Shown here in pieces: positions 29,628 to 40,639 of a stretch of DNA of 64,000 nucleotides. A program made the translations under genes and the position numbers. Under the pieces are notes generated by a model. The model did no database searches. It worked only from the letters and a program-made list of their open reading frames with translations, and was not told the origin of the DNA. The stretch's first letter is position 1, and each line of letters opens with the position of its first letter. Origin of the DNA: Hetaerina americana (taxonomy: Eukaryota; Arthropoda; Insecta; Odonata; Calopterygidae); contig JAKTNV010000234.1 of the NCBI GenBank assembly GCA_022747635.1, forward strand, positions 186,001 to 250,000, read 5' to 3'.

Positions 29628-30830
29628 CACACGTGCTTGTAGACTATGCAAACAAAATTACCTCTAGAAGCACTCCTGGTCAGTAGACATGTGGAAGCTG
29701 CATTACCTCTCAACAGGCATGCTAAGGTTTGAGTTCGTTAAACTATTCATACATTGTATTTCGAGAAGCGGATGAAGTATGGAGACATGTTCTACTGTAA
29801 AAAAACAAAATGACCTCCATAAGCAATCCTGGTCTCAAGGCTCTTGGAAGTAACATTCCGAGGCATGCGAAGGTATGAGAGCGTTGCGTTCATTTGGTGT
29901 ATTTTGAGAAGCGGAAGTTTGGAGATGTGTTCTAGTACTACAAGCAAAATGCCCTTCAGAATCACTTTTAGTCTTGGCATATGAAAGTAACATTCCCCTC
30001 CAACACGCATGCCCAGTGTTGAGGTCGTTGCATACTTCCAGATGGTTTTGAGAAGCGGAAGTATGGAGACGTGTTCTAACTCTGGAAAATGAATGACCTG
30101 AAGATGCACTCTTGGTCTTCAATCGTGGAAGTAGCATTCCCACACATTACGCATGCCCAGATTTGAGGTCTATGCAGTATTCATTCAGTGTTTTTTGAGA
30201 AGCAGAAGTATGGAGACTGGTTGTAGTATTACAAAAACATAATGGTTAGAATGACTCCTGGTCTGGGCACCAGAAAGTAACATTCGCCCAAACACGCCAG
30301 CTCAGGTTTGAGGTCGTTGTAATTTATATTCAACCAGTGTATTTTGAGGAGGGGAAGTATGGAGACATGTTCTTGTAATGCAAAGAAAATGTCCTTCAGA
30401 AGCACTTTTTGTCTTGGCATATGGAAGTAACATTACCCTCCAACACGCATGCGCAGTTCTGATATCGTTTTATTCATCCAAGGTATTTTGAGAAGCGGAA
30501 GTTTGGAGACGTGTCCTAGTACTACGAACAAAATGACTTTCAGAAGCACCCCTAGTCTCGGCATGTGGAAGTAACATTATTCCACTACACGCATGCGCAA
30601 GTTTTAAGTCGTTTCATTCACCCAGTGTATTCTGAGAAGCGGAAGTATAGAGACGTGTCCTAGTACTACAAACACAATGACTTCCAGGAGCACTCCTGGT
30701 CTGGTGGCATGTGGAAGTAACATTCCCCCCTCTAACACATTTGCGCAGGTTTGAGGTTGTCACGTTAATCAAGTGTATTTTGAGAAGCAGAAGTTTGGAG
30801 ATTTGTTCTAGCGCTATGTCAACACGATTT
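29628..30830. repeat. Minisatellite, about 146-bp period, eight units
   Basis: The anchor GAGAAGCGGAAG or a close variant occurs at 29,763, 29,906, 30,050, 30,197, 30,346, 30,490, 30,634 and 30,782 (spacings 143-149). Other shared parts are GGAAGTAACATT, CACGCATGC and TGGAGACGTGTTCTA. Units differ from each other by many substitutions, so the array is not freshly homogenised. A single inverted monomer lies at 31,540-31,660. Confidence 0.93.
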
Positions 30831-31360
30831 AAACCTTGCTCTGGTAAAACTTTCAACTGCTGGAAAAGTGATTCCTATTGAGGTTTATCATCGGTAAAGG
30901 GCCCTTTATGGAAACAATGCTGGCCATAGGTGAGACGAGGGGACGTGTTCCTGCTCTATGTCAGCATGGCGAATTTAAACAGCGCAACTTATAGAAGTGA
31001 CTCCTACTGAGATTCAATCGTCGTTTTAAAAGGCTGTTCATTACGATGATGATGCTGTATGTAGATCTACTTTTAATAGATGGGTGGTAAAATTCCGTGG
31101 TTGTGAGCCTGGAAAAGCCAATAATTGGTCAATGAAACCGGCAGCGGACCTCCGATAACTGACCCACAGGCAATATAAACATTGCAAACTCGTCATTGAA
31201 GATTTGATTGAAAATGACCAAACGCGAATCACTGATATCAAAGGCATATATCGCAAACCATATTTTTAGAATACAAATACTGTTGTACGTGTCGGCTTCA
31301 TAATTGAAAATTTGGGACATTGTAAAATCTGTGTTCACGATGGGTTCACTTAAAGAGAAG
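30831..31360 (+). pseudogene. Mariner-like transposase fossil, DNA-binding part
   Basis: In broken forward frames it reads TPTEIQSS, then RWVVKFRGCEPGKA (31,078-31,119), KLVIEDLIENDQTRITDI (about 31,183-31,236) and VRVGFIIENLGHCKICVHDGF (about 31,285-31,350). These follow the paired helix-turn-helix region of mariner transposases (PTEIYxxLKxVYG, VRxFRxCEPGKA, VDDLIxxDRRIT, VGHIIxxLGYRKVCARWVP). A second partial 5' piece lies at about 30,860-30,900. The catalytic domain is absent. Confidence 0.65.
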
Positions 31361-31539
31361 AAACAAAATCCTCCTTGATCCCTTATGCGATCTTGTGCCA
31401 TGCAATTTTGGTTTTTTTCCCTCTGAACTCAAAAGACACCTCAATGGGTAATCAATACACCTCGGAAGATGAGGAGGCGAAGGCAAAAATTTGATAACAG
31501 CACACTGTTTAATCTCGCCATGTAGACATATAACACACA
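31361..31539. other. No recognised feature
   Basis: Short spacer between the mariner-like fossil and the inverted minisatellite monomer. No motif was recognised. Confidence 0.5.
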
Positions 31540-31660
31540 CTAGAACACGTCTCCATACTTCCTCCGCCCCTCAAAATACACTGGATTAATGTAAAGACCT
31601 CAAACCTTCGAATTTGTGTTCGAGAGGGAATGATACTTCCACAAGCCCATGCCAGGAGGA
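31540..31660 (-). repeat. Single inverted minisatellite monomer
   Basis: Read on the minus strand it has GGAAGTATCATTCC, GGTTTGAGGTC, CCAGTGTATTTTGAGG and GGAAGTATGGAGACGTGTTC in the same order as the 146-bp units. It is placed about 700 bp beyond the array, in inverse orientation, right before the RTE endonuclease fragment. Confidence 0.85.
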
Positions 31661-32670
31661 ACGTGGAATGTTAGGACAATGATTATGACGGGTAAACTGG
31701 AGAATATTAAGCGAGAGATGGAAAATGGAAGAATAGATATTTTAGGTCTATGTGACGTGAGATGGAAGGATAGCGGGGATTACTGGAGTGATAATTATAA
31801 AATAATATACAGCGGCAGGGACAAGATGCCATGAGGGGTTGCCATAATATTAAATGAAGAGGTAGGAAGAAGCATAGTAACATAGAGCAAGTAACGGATA
31901 GATTATTACTAGCAGAGATAAAAGCAGAACCGACGAACTTGGTTATTATTCAGGTATACATGCCACCGAGCAACCATAAGGAAGAAGATGTCGATAGGAT
32001 ATACCATCAGTTAGAGGGCATAATCGCGTCTGTTCCTGCAGGGAAACATTTGATAGAGTGGGCGGATTTGAATGCAACGGTAGGCGAAGGAAGAGATAGT
32101 GATGAGGTGGGGGACTACGGTTTAGGCACGAGGCATGACCATGGTGAGAAACCACTGGAGTTCTGAAGGAGACAGGGGATAGTCATCACCAACACTTGGT
32201 TTAGACACCACAAAAGATGAAGGTATACATGGAAAATGCCAGGTGCCTCAGAAAGTTATCAGCTAGATTATATCCTGGTAAGACACAGGTTTAGGAACAG
32301 TGTGTTAATTCGCACAGCTACCCGGGGGCGGATGTGGACTGTGACTACAATTTAGTTGTTATGAAATGTAGCGCGCGTTTCAAAAACATAAGGCAGGGGC
32401 GGCAAGTTAGAAAATGGAATGTAGAAGCAGTAAATGGTTTGAAAAGGAAGGAGTAACAACAGGCGGTAGAGGAAATCATGGAGGATAGTATAGGCTAAGT
32501 ACTATCGAAGAAAAATGGGAAACTATCATGAAAGGGTTATTGAAAGCCGCAAAAGGCACTATTGGAATCGTTAACGCTAAAAGGACTAGGAAACCATGGA
32601 TCACGGATGAGATGATTACAAAGTTGGATGAGGGGAGAAAATGGATGAAAGCTTTTCTTGAAATGAAATG
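31645..32670 (+). mobile_element. RTE-clade LINE, endonuclease fragment
   Basis: Forward frames read GTWNVRTMIMTGKLENIKRE, RIDILGLCDVRWKDSGDYW, VIIQVYMPPSNHKEED and NATVGEGRDSDEVGDYGLGT, then RYTWKMPGASESYQLDYIL and the post-endonuclease linker (KRTRKPWITDEMI). It matches the 5' half of the element at 9,920-12,915 but is a different copy (for instance, PPSNHKEEDVDR against QPSNQKAEEDDR). Multiple stops are present. The RT half is missing. Confidence 0.85.
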
Positions 32671-33929
32671 ATTTTTTTTATCCTTTTTAAGCACGTACGG
32701 CTGGGGGAGGGAAACAAAGGAATCCCCAAAGGTTCCCAATTCCTCCAAAGGTCCTCTTTGGTACCCACCCCCTGCATAAAACTCCTCAGGAAAGAACAAA
32801 GGGAAAATTCTTAATCTCGTTGTTTAAGGCAGACAAAATATGCTTTCCCGGGAAAAACCGGTGTCGTCTGTATGCGCATTTCCTTTCATGGTGCCGACTG
32901 CCAACCCCACTTGTACGTCAACACCGTAGATAGGAGCAAGAATTCATGTGTGACAATTACTTGACGTGTTTTTTTGATAATCAGGTAGACGCCGCCAAGC
33001 CATGGAAATTGTCTTCCTTTAAATAACAAAAAAACGGATCTAATTTTGGATTCCATCATTTGTGCTTCAAGCATTTTTACTTCAAGTACTCCGATATCTA
33101 TGTGAACAGGGGAGACTTGCACTTTCACAAACTCACAGGGCAATCAAATATTTGGCGGAGCCAAGTTACACAAAGATTGTGAAGTTGGGAACATAACTCT
33201 TTGTTTAGTTGGCACAGGAAAGTACGCAGCAATTACAGGATAATCTAATTGACATTAATTTCAGGTAAAGCTGTAGAACACATAATTACCACAACTATTA
33301 GGGGGCAGAACGACAGTATTGTTTCATCAAGACTCGGGATGTCCCTACAGTGGACAGATTTATTATTCCGAAGAGCAGAATAGCTAAATTATAGTGCTGC
33401 ATCAAAATTTTTCTTGACTATAAATCGTCCAATATTTTTAGCCATAAACTGTCCTTGGCTCTGTTAAATGACATCGGAAGTTATTTCTTTAAAGGTATCA
33501 TTGATGCCATTTGAGTGCCTAGCTGCAGATGCCATGGCATTATGGCATCCCTGAAATAGCATCGACAAACGAATTGATATGCAGTAGTCATTTGTCAAAA
33601 TCGTCCAACAAAACAATATAAACATGAGACTTAAGAGTTAATTCAGGAAGTTTTAATGCACCTGATTTTTATTCCGTTTTTACTCAATGTGAAAATTTAA
33701 GTTTCAACAATTCTAAAGTTGAGCCAACGGCATTAATGAATTTATATTCGCAACATGGGACGATTATTGTCCATTGCTTTTGAGTTATCTTGAGAATATT
33801 GAAGACTGTGATTGATGGGCAGATTGTTAAGTAAGCCAGAAAAAGGGAAAGAAAAGAGTTGGGATTGAATAAAAGAAGTGTCCATTATGGACACAATGCA
33901 CAAAGATGCAAAGGTGCGATTTAGAGCAA
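32671..33929. other. No recognised feature
   Basis: About 1.25 kb of AT-rich sequence. I saw no long coding frames with recognisable motifs, no tRNA boxes and no terminal repeats. There may be old element debris, but it could not be assigned. Confidence 0.5.
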
Positions 33930-34360
33930 AGGTACTTTCCTTTCTCCACAAATATATGCTGGCAATTGCAGATGTGCTATGGATACTATATTTTCGTTTA
34001 TTAGGTATAAAGATCAAATACTGAAAATGAAAATCAAATTATTGGACATGTGCGGAGACATACAAACGTTTGACTTTCCTTTCTCCACACATATATAAAA
34101 AGGCAATTGAAGATGTTTTCCTTTCTTGCAAGCAAGAAAGTCATTTCATGATGTATCTGGGCTTCGTTTTGGTAATATAATTTAATAAATAAGTGAATGA
34201 ATAAATAACCATAAGAAGCCACAGCCATAAATAACCATGAGAAGGAGTATATAAAATACGTAAAATATGTAATTATATTTAAGAATGCGAACCATTGCCT
34301 ATTAGTGTACACGCCTGGGCTATCTTTCCAGCAATGCAAGTTAATACCTCGTAGCTTCAT
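33930..34360 (-). repeat. Inverted copy of the exon-1 upstream region
   Basis: The reverse complement matches 3,915-4,315 and 36,430-36,830: AACCATTGCCT, GGGCTATCTTTCCAGCAATG, the GGACATGTGCGGAGACATAC stretch and the CTAATAAACGAAAATATAG segment. It stops before the MDEPK exon. It lies about 2 kb from the direct copy in block B, so the two form a large inverted repeat. Confidence 0.88.
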
Positions 34361-35264
34361 TCTGGCTCGATTTCTTCTTTGTTTCCAAATTTCCGCGTAC
34401 TTTGATTACACTTGGATCACTGCAGAACGGATAATAATAACAATTATATGGGGACAGTTTACCGCAATGCGAATAATCACAGTAGTAAATGGGGCGACTG
34501 GATAAATAACGAAGAGAGAACGGAATCTTAGCTTAAACTTGAGAAGTGAATACTACAAGTACTAATTAAGTACTTTTTCGGGTAAGTACATTGATAAATA
34601 CCCAAGAATATTACCGAAGTGACAAGTTGATGACGGGAGTTTAACATTAAGGAATTCAACAGCTTCACGAAGCTATATTTACCCTTACTTAGTTTTGAAA
34701 CTAAGAGATTCGTTAAACATCGGTCTACATGACATAAACAAATCAAAAGACGAACATATCAAAACGCATGCTTTTGGCACAATTACGCGGAAATCTCTGT
34801 CGTTCTTCATTAGTACTAGGCTCGAAACACACACGCACGTCTTATTTCCGTTATTCACTTGTTTCAAAATAACAACAGTTTTAACGCGCAAAAATGATAC
34901 GTTTCGCGAAAACATTACAGATGCAAACAATGCAATTCTCTCAGGATACATTCAGTAAAGATTTATTACTCAAATATTCTAGAACTATTTATACACCCTA
35001 ATACATAGGATTTATTACGAATACGGCACATGTCTACGTGTCAATTAGAATACTGTCATGCTATTGAGAAGGAAATTAGATGTTCTACAACGCTGAATAG
35101 GTGGTCACAACACAATAAAAAACGTTGTACTCATGTCACAATTGACCCACATTGATACACATGATATTCGACAGAAAAAACAAAACCAAATTGAGTAATG
35201 TAAATATTTTAAATGCTTTATTGAGAGGGCCAATGACCCTTAGTAAAAGGAGAGGACCAAAGTT
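34361..35264. other. No recognised feature
   Basis: AT-rich, no motif recognised. Two overlapping frames of 87-88 codons on opposite strands (34,685-34,958) have no family signature and are probably chance. Confidence 0.5.
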
Positions 35265-35660
35265 AGAATCCGCATGTGTCCACGTGGTGGTCTCTCACTA
35301 CAATGTAGTCCTGAGGGAATAACAGACCATGTTTTGCAGGAATATTCACAGCCAAACTGTCAGCTATCAAGAGGGCCCTAAAAGACTTAAGAGAATGTAA
35401 TGGCTCTTCTTTCATCTGTTCGCACTCATTGAGCTCCCTATAATCCATATCGGTCTTGTCATCAATGCACCTGATGGTTCAGGAGATCTATTATACCCTG
35501 TGGTCCCTTCAGATAAAGGGGAAGTAGGTATCCTCCATATGGACTGCTGGTCATGTGGGAATACCAGGCATTGAGAAAGCTGGCAAAGCAGCAAAGGAAG
35601 CCCTGCTCAAACTCAAAACCGACTCAGCATTGCTTCCTGTGGTGGACGTCGGGGAATAAA
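35265..35660 (+). pseudogene. RNase H domain remnant, copy B
   Basis: This carries the same RNase H segment as 2,648-2,960 (FTAKLSAIKRALKDLRECN and WTAGHVGIPGIEKAGKAAKEAL), preceded by about 75 extra bases of the domain that the A copies have lost. It breaks off before the final RIGH motif. Several stops are present. Confidence 0.72.
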
Positions 35661-35939
35661 TTATAAAAGGCCAGATACCTTTTTTAAAATAAGAGGTAAT
35701 TTAAGCAATAGTTTAAGGGAGAACCCCAACTTTTTAAGTAAGATTTCCAGGTTTTTAAAGGAAACTGACCTGAGCGGACAACTTGAGTTTCCGTTTCTTT
35801 TTTTTTTAATAATTTTGTTTTTAACTATTTATATGTTTTTTATGCATTGACGTATTTATCAAAATTGGATTGAGGTTTTAAATGTTTTAAAAAGTGGTGC
35901 AAAAACAACCACAGTGGTTGATGCATCCAAAAACCCCAA

Positions 35940-36390
35940 CTATTACTACGGGTTGGTTTCTTTGGAAAAGACTATTTCCTTCAGCTGAGAGATCTCAATG
36001 AAAATGTTGGTGGTTACGGAAGAGAGGGGTGATCCCATGGCTGCACTTTCATCATGTTCAATGTGGTTATCATTCCAAAGAAAGTATGAGTTCCTGAGGC
36101 AGAATTTGCGAGGTCCAGGTTAATCCTTAGCTAATCCCTGGGAGGTGAGGTTTTTGATGAGTAGCATGGAGTCATCAATGGGCGTATTTGTGAACGAGGA
36201 GATTACATCAAAGGTCACCAGCATGTTGACTATTTGGACTTCAGCATTCCGAATAATGTGAATGAAATCCATGGAACTTTAGGCAAAAAATCAGTTTTTC
36301 TGGCGAAGAGTTGAAGAGCATGTGCAACATATTGCGCTAGCTTGTGGGATGGTGCATTGATGTTGCTGACGATGGGTCGTCAGGAACATT
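35940..36390 (-). pseudogene. Penelope-like RT remnant (P3), copy B
   Basis: The same two RT motifs as at 3,430-3,860 (SLFTNTPID and AAMGSPLSS) are readable on the minus strand, with additional substitutions. The hairpin beside it is disrupted (GTCAGGAACATT against GTCAGCAACATC). Confidence 0.72.
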
Positions 36391-36920
36391 GATGCGTCAA
36401 TATCTTAAGTGCCATCAAATCACGCCAAAATTTGGAAACTAAGAAGAAAAAGAACCACAGTGAAACTACAAGATATTTACTTGCATTGCTGGAAAGATAG
36501 CCCAGGCGTCTACACTAATAGGCAATGGTTCGCATTCTTAAATATAATTACATATTTTATGTATTTTATACACTCTTTCCCATGTATGGTTAATTTATTC
36601 ATTCATTTATTTATTATATTACCAACACGAAGCCCGGATACATCATGGAACGACTTTCTCTCTTGCAAGAAAGAAAAACATCTTCAATTGCCATTATATA
36701 TTTGTGGAGAAAGGAAAGTCAAACGTTTGTATGTCTCCGCACATGTCCAATAATTTGATTTTCCTTTTCAGTATTTAATCTTTATACCTAATAAACGAAA
36801 ATATAGTGTCCATAGAGCATACTTTATTTCTCTTTAAAATTAGATCATATTCTCAATCTAATTCGAAACATTTCATTCTTCACTTGTTTGTTACTGTTGC
36901 CACGGCAACAGTGTCACCAA

Positions 36921-39900
36921 ATGGACGAACCAAAACAAACATTATTGCGTACTTCGGAAACAGCATTATTTACCCACTCACAGACCACAGGCTATCCTTT
37001 CCAACTGAATGACATGGAGCAAATTCTTAACGGTATGGCTTCTCATTTGCGTAAACTAGGATATACTGTTTCAGGTTGCTAATATTAGTGAATGTATTTT
37101 GGAAAGAATGGACGGGTGAGTTTGTGAGATATGTGGCTTTTAAATTTGGAGAACACCTAATTACATGCACAACAATAATACTTGCTGCTGAGATAGTCAT
37201 GTTTTAATTGCTTTAGGCTCTGCTTGAATTGACTGCAGTATCAATCTCTATAGAAAATATATTTGGAAATGTTCATTTTTGAAGTAGTTAAGATCGTATG
37301 TTTTTGGTAGAATTGAACGGGAGTCAAGTGTCAAACGACAGCTATAAACATCGTCAATAATATATTCTATTGTTTCAGGCTTCACTTCGTGGAAGTAATT
37401 GATATCCATTATTGAAATAGAAAGAAAGACTCGTACTTTTCCACAGATTTTATTATACGGCACGACGCGTTTCACCGACTTGCGGCATCATCTGGTACAA
37501 ATTTGCAAAACAGACAGAGCAAGCATATATACCCTCAGGACAGAGTGGGGGCGGGGAGGGTTGGAAGGATTTGAGGGGGGTGGGGGCTCGCAGGTGCGTT
37601 GATGGATTGTTTTGACCATTTCCAGGCTAATTTCTCGGAGAGGAGTGGTGAGGGGTATGGGAATAATTGCTCATTACAAAGTGTCGTGTTGGGGTTCACC
37701 AAGTGCCTTCTAATCTCTAATTGCTCGAGAGCGTCCATTTTTAATCCTTTTGGGAGTGTGTGTAATATCTCTGGGACAAAGTCACTGCTGTGGTCGAATT
37801 CTAGTAAATGCTTGGCGAAGAGAGAGTTGTTATTCTGATTTTTGTGACACCTAGCGTGTTCCTTAACTCGTAATTTGATATTCCTGCCGGTCTGACCGAC
37901 ATAAACGCTGTTGCAATCCTCGCATTTCAGTTTATAAATGCCTGATTTGAGAAGGCTATCCTGGGTGTCTTTTCCATTGGCTAGAAGTTTGGAGAGGGTT
38001 ATGGGTGAGTAGAAGGCTGCTTTGAGTGAGGTGGGTAGGCAGTTGGAAATTCTATATGAAAGATCTCCCAGAAACGGGATCGAGCACCACTTAAAATCTT
38101 TAGATACTGCGGGCTGAGATACGAAAATGTTTTTTATGGCCATTGCTTTTTGTTTTTTCCGTAGTAATGTGTCAACTAATTTGGGGTTGAAACCATTGTT
38201 GGTAGCTATATTAGTGATATTCACGAGTTCAATTTTGAAGTTTTTGGGGGAAAGGGGGATGTGTAGGAGGCAGTGGATCATGGAGTGGAGGGCTGTGTGT
38301 TTTTGAGAAAAGTGGTGTGCGGAATCATTAGAAATTATATGGTCTGTATATGTGGGTTTCCTATAAATTGCAAATTCGTGTCTATTACCCCTAATTGTGA
38401 TTGTCAAGTCGAGGAAGTTGATGGTGCCGTTGACGTCTTTTTCCATGGAGAAGGAGATATTCCGATGAAGAGTGTTTAGGAAATTAAGGAAGGAGTCTAA
38501 CTGTCGGTTGGTTCCGGTCCATAGGCATAGTATATCGTCCACGTAACGAAACCAATAGCCCACGTTTTTGTTATGCTGATTGTCAGCATTAAAAAGATGT
38601 TCTTCTACAGAATTGAGGAAGACTTCGGCTAGGAAGGGGGACAGTGGGGAACCCATAGCTAACCCATCCGTTTGGCTGTAAAGGGTGTGGTTGAAACTAA
38701 AATAATTCTGGTTAACTGTCATTTTGATGAGGGGGACCAATCACTCTGTTCTGAGGGTATATATGCTTGCTCTGTCTGTTTTGCAAATTTGTACCAGATG
38801 ATGCCGCAAGTCGGTGAAACACGTCGTGCCGTATAATAAAATCTGTGGAAAAGTACGAGTCTTTCTTTCTATTTCAATAATGTATATCGTCAATAATGTT
38901 TAGAAAATAGTATTATTTCACATGCGCAATGATCAAACGATACATTGAGTCCAAATCATTCAAAATGGATTGTTAAAATACAATGGTTATAAATAGGGAG
39001 ATTCGATATTTAAGTAGTTAACGCAAAGTTAGATTTTTATTGTGTTCTGTGGTGAGGGACCCATTTATTTAATATGCTGAATCAATTCGCAAATACACCT
39101 ATTAACGCCACAAATCCCTTGCTGTTGTGAAAAACTCCTTTTTAATTATGGTGATTGTGACCTGAATTCATTTCTTCTTCTACATTCTGTTCGATTGGCA
39201 TTGCTTTTATTCTTGAAAATGCCATTATTTAAGGATACAAGTGTGAACTTTATATTTCAAATGCATTTAATGTACTCACTTTCACAGCAAACCGATAATG
39301 GTTGATTATATGCAGTTTAATTGAGTACACTATGCATTTAGACGGGCTTTATTTTTATGCAAATTCAGAATCAATGGAAACAAAATTTAATTAAATATTG
39401 GAGCAATGTAAGACAATAAGAAGTCTCCTTGAATTTGAGTGTTTGTGTACAATAATTAAAAAATGTTTTACATCACCAATATAATGGCACGCTCATTTAA
39501 ACTGTTAAATTCTCATTAAGTATGATGAACGATCATGCATCAATTGTCCTTTGATTATGGAGAATTTAGTAAACCAAAATGTGCAAACATAATAAAATGA
39601 CACCCATCATAAATTCTGTCAAATTTCCTTGAAGAATTAGCAGTTTTAATGTAGCGTTCTTGGATTTATTTTGATGAATGCACCAAACTCATAGGATTTC
39701 ATTTCCACCTTACTCATCTCTCAATAAACAATCAGTGTTACAAAAACAGTGTAAAAAAACAGATAGTTTTACATTTGAATGTCCACAATATGAAATGCAC
39801 TGTAAGTTGATGAAATTCCACAGAAAATAATATTATTTAGATTTGCTCTACCCCACATGGTGTACAATCATGACTCCACAGCTAATTAAAAATGGTCTGC

Positions 39901-40522
39901 AGAAATCACGTTGCGGTGTATTAGCAAGGGAGCAAAAATCTCTCTTGTGTAGTAGCAAGATTCGTATGATATGTTTTGGGAAATGACCCCATAACTCATC
40001 ACTGTAATTCAAATGACATGGAAAGAAGACGTGGTCAAGTGTTAAACGATACTCATTTGAAATGGGAAAGTTGAGCTTTAATCAGTTCATTACAGATCTG
40101 ACTGATGTGAGTCTCCCTGTCAAGTTTTCTAATTATATTAATTCCTAGTATTTTAGAATTTTCAACATCAGTACATTTTTATATACCATAACTGCATACA
40201 ATATGCTGAGTTTTGTTAGTATTTAAACGTAAATGATTAATATGAAACCTGCCTGCTTAGCCTGTCTTTGAGTGGCTCTGAATCGTACCTTTGCATCTTC
40301 TAGATTTTGATTTTTTTGCACAAAAAGCATAATAATAATATAAAACATAAGTAGGTTTAATTTTACAGGGCAAATCAGGTATCATGATGATACAAAAATA
40401 GCTCAAAGACTAGAAATTCTTCATGAAAATATGGGCATTGAAATTATTATTGGAAGCCGAATGAGGCAATGTCTTTATGGACAAATTAACCTTAGAACTA
40501 CTAAAAATTTAAGAGAAATTAG
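36921..40522 (+). CDS. Putative two-exon gene fragment, copy B (intron holds PLE P2)
   Basis: Exon 1 is 36,921-37,074 and exon 2 is 40,369-40,522, each 154 nt with the same boundary bases as copy A1 (TTTCAG before GTTGCT; TTTTACAG before exon 2; GTAAATC after). Exon 1 differs from A1 at four bases: one synonymous and three changing residues (Phe to Tyr, Arg to Leu, Gln to Leu). Exon 2 differs at one base, AGA to CGA, both Arg. The intron is 3.3 kb because it carries PLE P2 and about 1.15 kb missing from the A copies. The product is unknown. This copy keeps the longest intron and so is the best guide to the original structure. Confidence 0.4.
37408..37547 (-). repeat. PLE P2 inverted repeat, left arm, with hammerhead-like motif
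   Basis: On the minus strand, 37,458-37,495 reads CAGATGA, stem II (GCCG/CGGT around CAAGT), GAAAC, then GCGTC. This is a type I hammerhead layout with one core change (CUGAUGA to CAGAUGA) and a minimal self-complementary stem III (ACGCGT). It lies 3' of the RT on the same strand. Confidence 0.72.
37535..38740 (-). CDS. PLE P2 reverse transcriptase (partial) and GIY-YIG endonuclease
   Basis: This is an open frame of 401 codons. It starts inside RT with NYFSFNHTLYSQTDGLAMGS (third motif; PLE-type GLAMGSPLSPFLAEVF), then the catalytic box WFRYVDDILCLW (residues about 66-77) and GTINFLDLTITI. The GIY-YIG domain reads GIYKLKCEDCNSVYVGQTGR (about residue 267-286) with RVKEHARCHKN as the Arg/His box. 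The C-terminal end overlaps the left inverted arm. The N-terminal RT motifs are absent and the first ATG is arbitrary. No internal stop exists, so the insertion is recent relative to the block. Confidence 0.92.
   Translation of the reverse strand: MVPLIKMTVNQNYFSFNHTLYSQTDGLAMGSPLSPFLAEVFLNSVEEHLFNADNQHNKNVGYWFRYVDDILCLWTGTNRQLDSFLNFLNTLHRNISFSMEKDVNGTINFLDLTITIRGNRHEFAIYRKPTYTDHIISNDSAHHFSQKHTALHSMIHCLLHIPLSPKNFKIELVNITNIATNNGFNPKLVDTLLRKKQKAMAIKNIFVSQPAVSKDFKWCSIPFLGDLSYRISNCLPTSLKAAFYSPITLSKLLANGKDTQDSLLKSGIYKLKCEDCNSVYVGQTGRNIKLRVKEHARCHKNQNNNSLFAKHLLEFDHSSDFVPEILHTLPKGLKMDALEQLEIRRHLVNPNTTLCNEQLFPYPSPLLSEKLAWKWSKQSINAPASPHPPQILPTLPAPTLS
38742..38882 (+). repeat. PLE P2 inverted repeat, right arm, with hammerhead-like motif
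   Basis: The plus strand at 38,794-38,831 has the same core as the left arm (CAGATGA ... GTGAAACACGTC), with ACACGTC instead of ACGCGTC at stem III. It lies upstream of the RT in opposite orientation, giving head-to-head ribozyme-like motifs at the two ends. Confidence 0.72.
39165..39880. other. Block B-specific intron sequence, partly related to u2
   Basis: The first 230 bases resemble 22,860-23,060 (TTGATTGGCAT, GGCTTTATTTT, AATTCAGAATCAAT in the same order). The rest is AT-rich and unassigned. The A copies lack this whole stretch: their sequence jumps from GACCTGAATTCATT directly to the exon-2 acceptor region. Confidence 0.6.
39880..40270 (-). pseudogene. Non-LTR RT C-terminal fossil
   Basis: The minus strand reads HLRLNTNKTQHIVCSYG and then KILGINIIRKLDRETHISQI and CNELIKAQ. 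This is the layout of the LNxxKTxxIxF and FLGIxIDxxLxWxxHI motifs just after the catalytic box in CR1-type LINEs. It has stops and no catalytic box. It lies in the long intron of copy B only. Confidence 0.5.
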
Positions 40523-40639
40523 GTAAATCAGACTGTTGTGCTACAATACAATTTTCAAGGAAATAATGAAATTAACTCCTAGTAATAATAATCTAGAAGG
40601 AACATGATTCCTTAAATGAAACATCCCTATCCTGTTCCT

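Larger units (their letters stand above)
37362..38885 (-). mobile_element. Penelope-like element P2 with inverted terminal repeats
   Basis: It is bounded by the 12-bp direct repeat ATCGTCAATAAT (37,350-37,361 and 38,886-38,897), which occurs once in A1 and A2. Inside lie two nearly identical inverted arms (37,408-37,547 and 38,742-38,882, about 140 bp) and one minus-strand RT/GIY-YIG frame. The first 46 bases after the left target duplication are not mirrored on the right. RT starts in the middle of the domain, so the coding part is 5'-truncated even though the outer repeat is present. Confidence 0.93.

Noticed and set aside
29628..30830. CRISPR array
   Set aside because: Units of about 146 bp diverge along their full length without constant repeats and unique spacers, and the context is eukaryotic.
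34685..34958. Overlapping 87-88-codon frames on both strands
   Set aside because: No recognisable motif and no conservation in the other blocks to support either.
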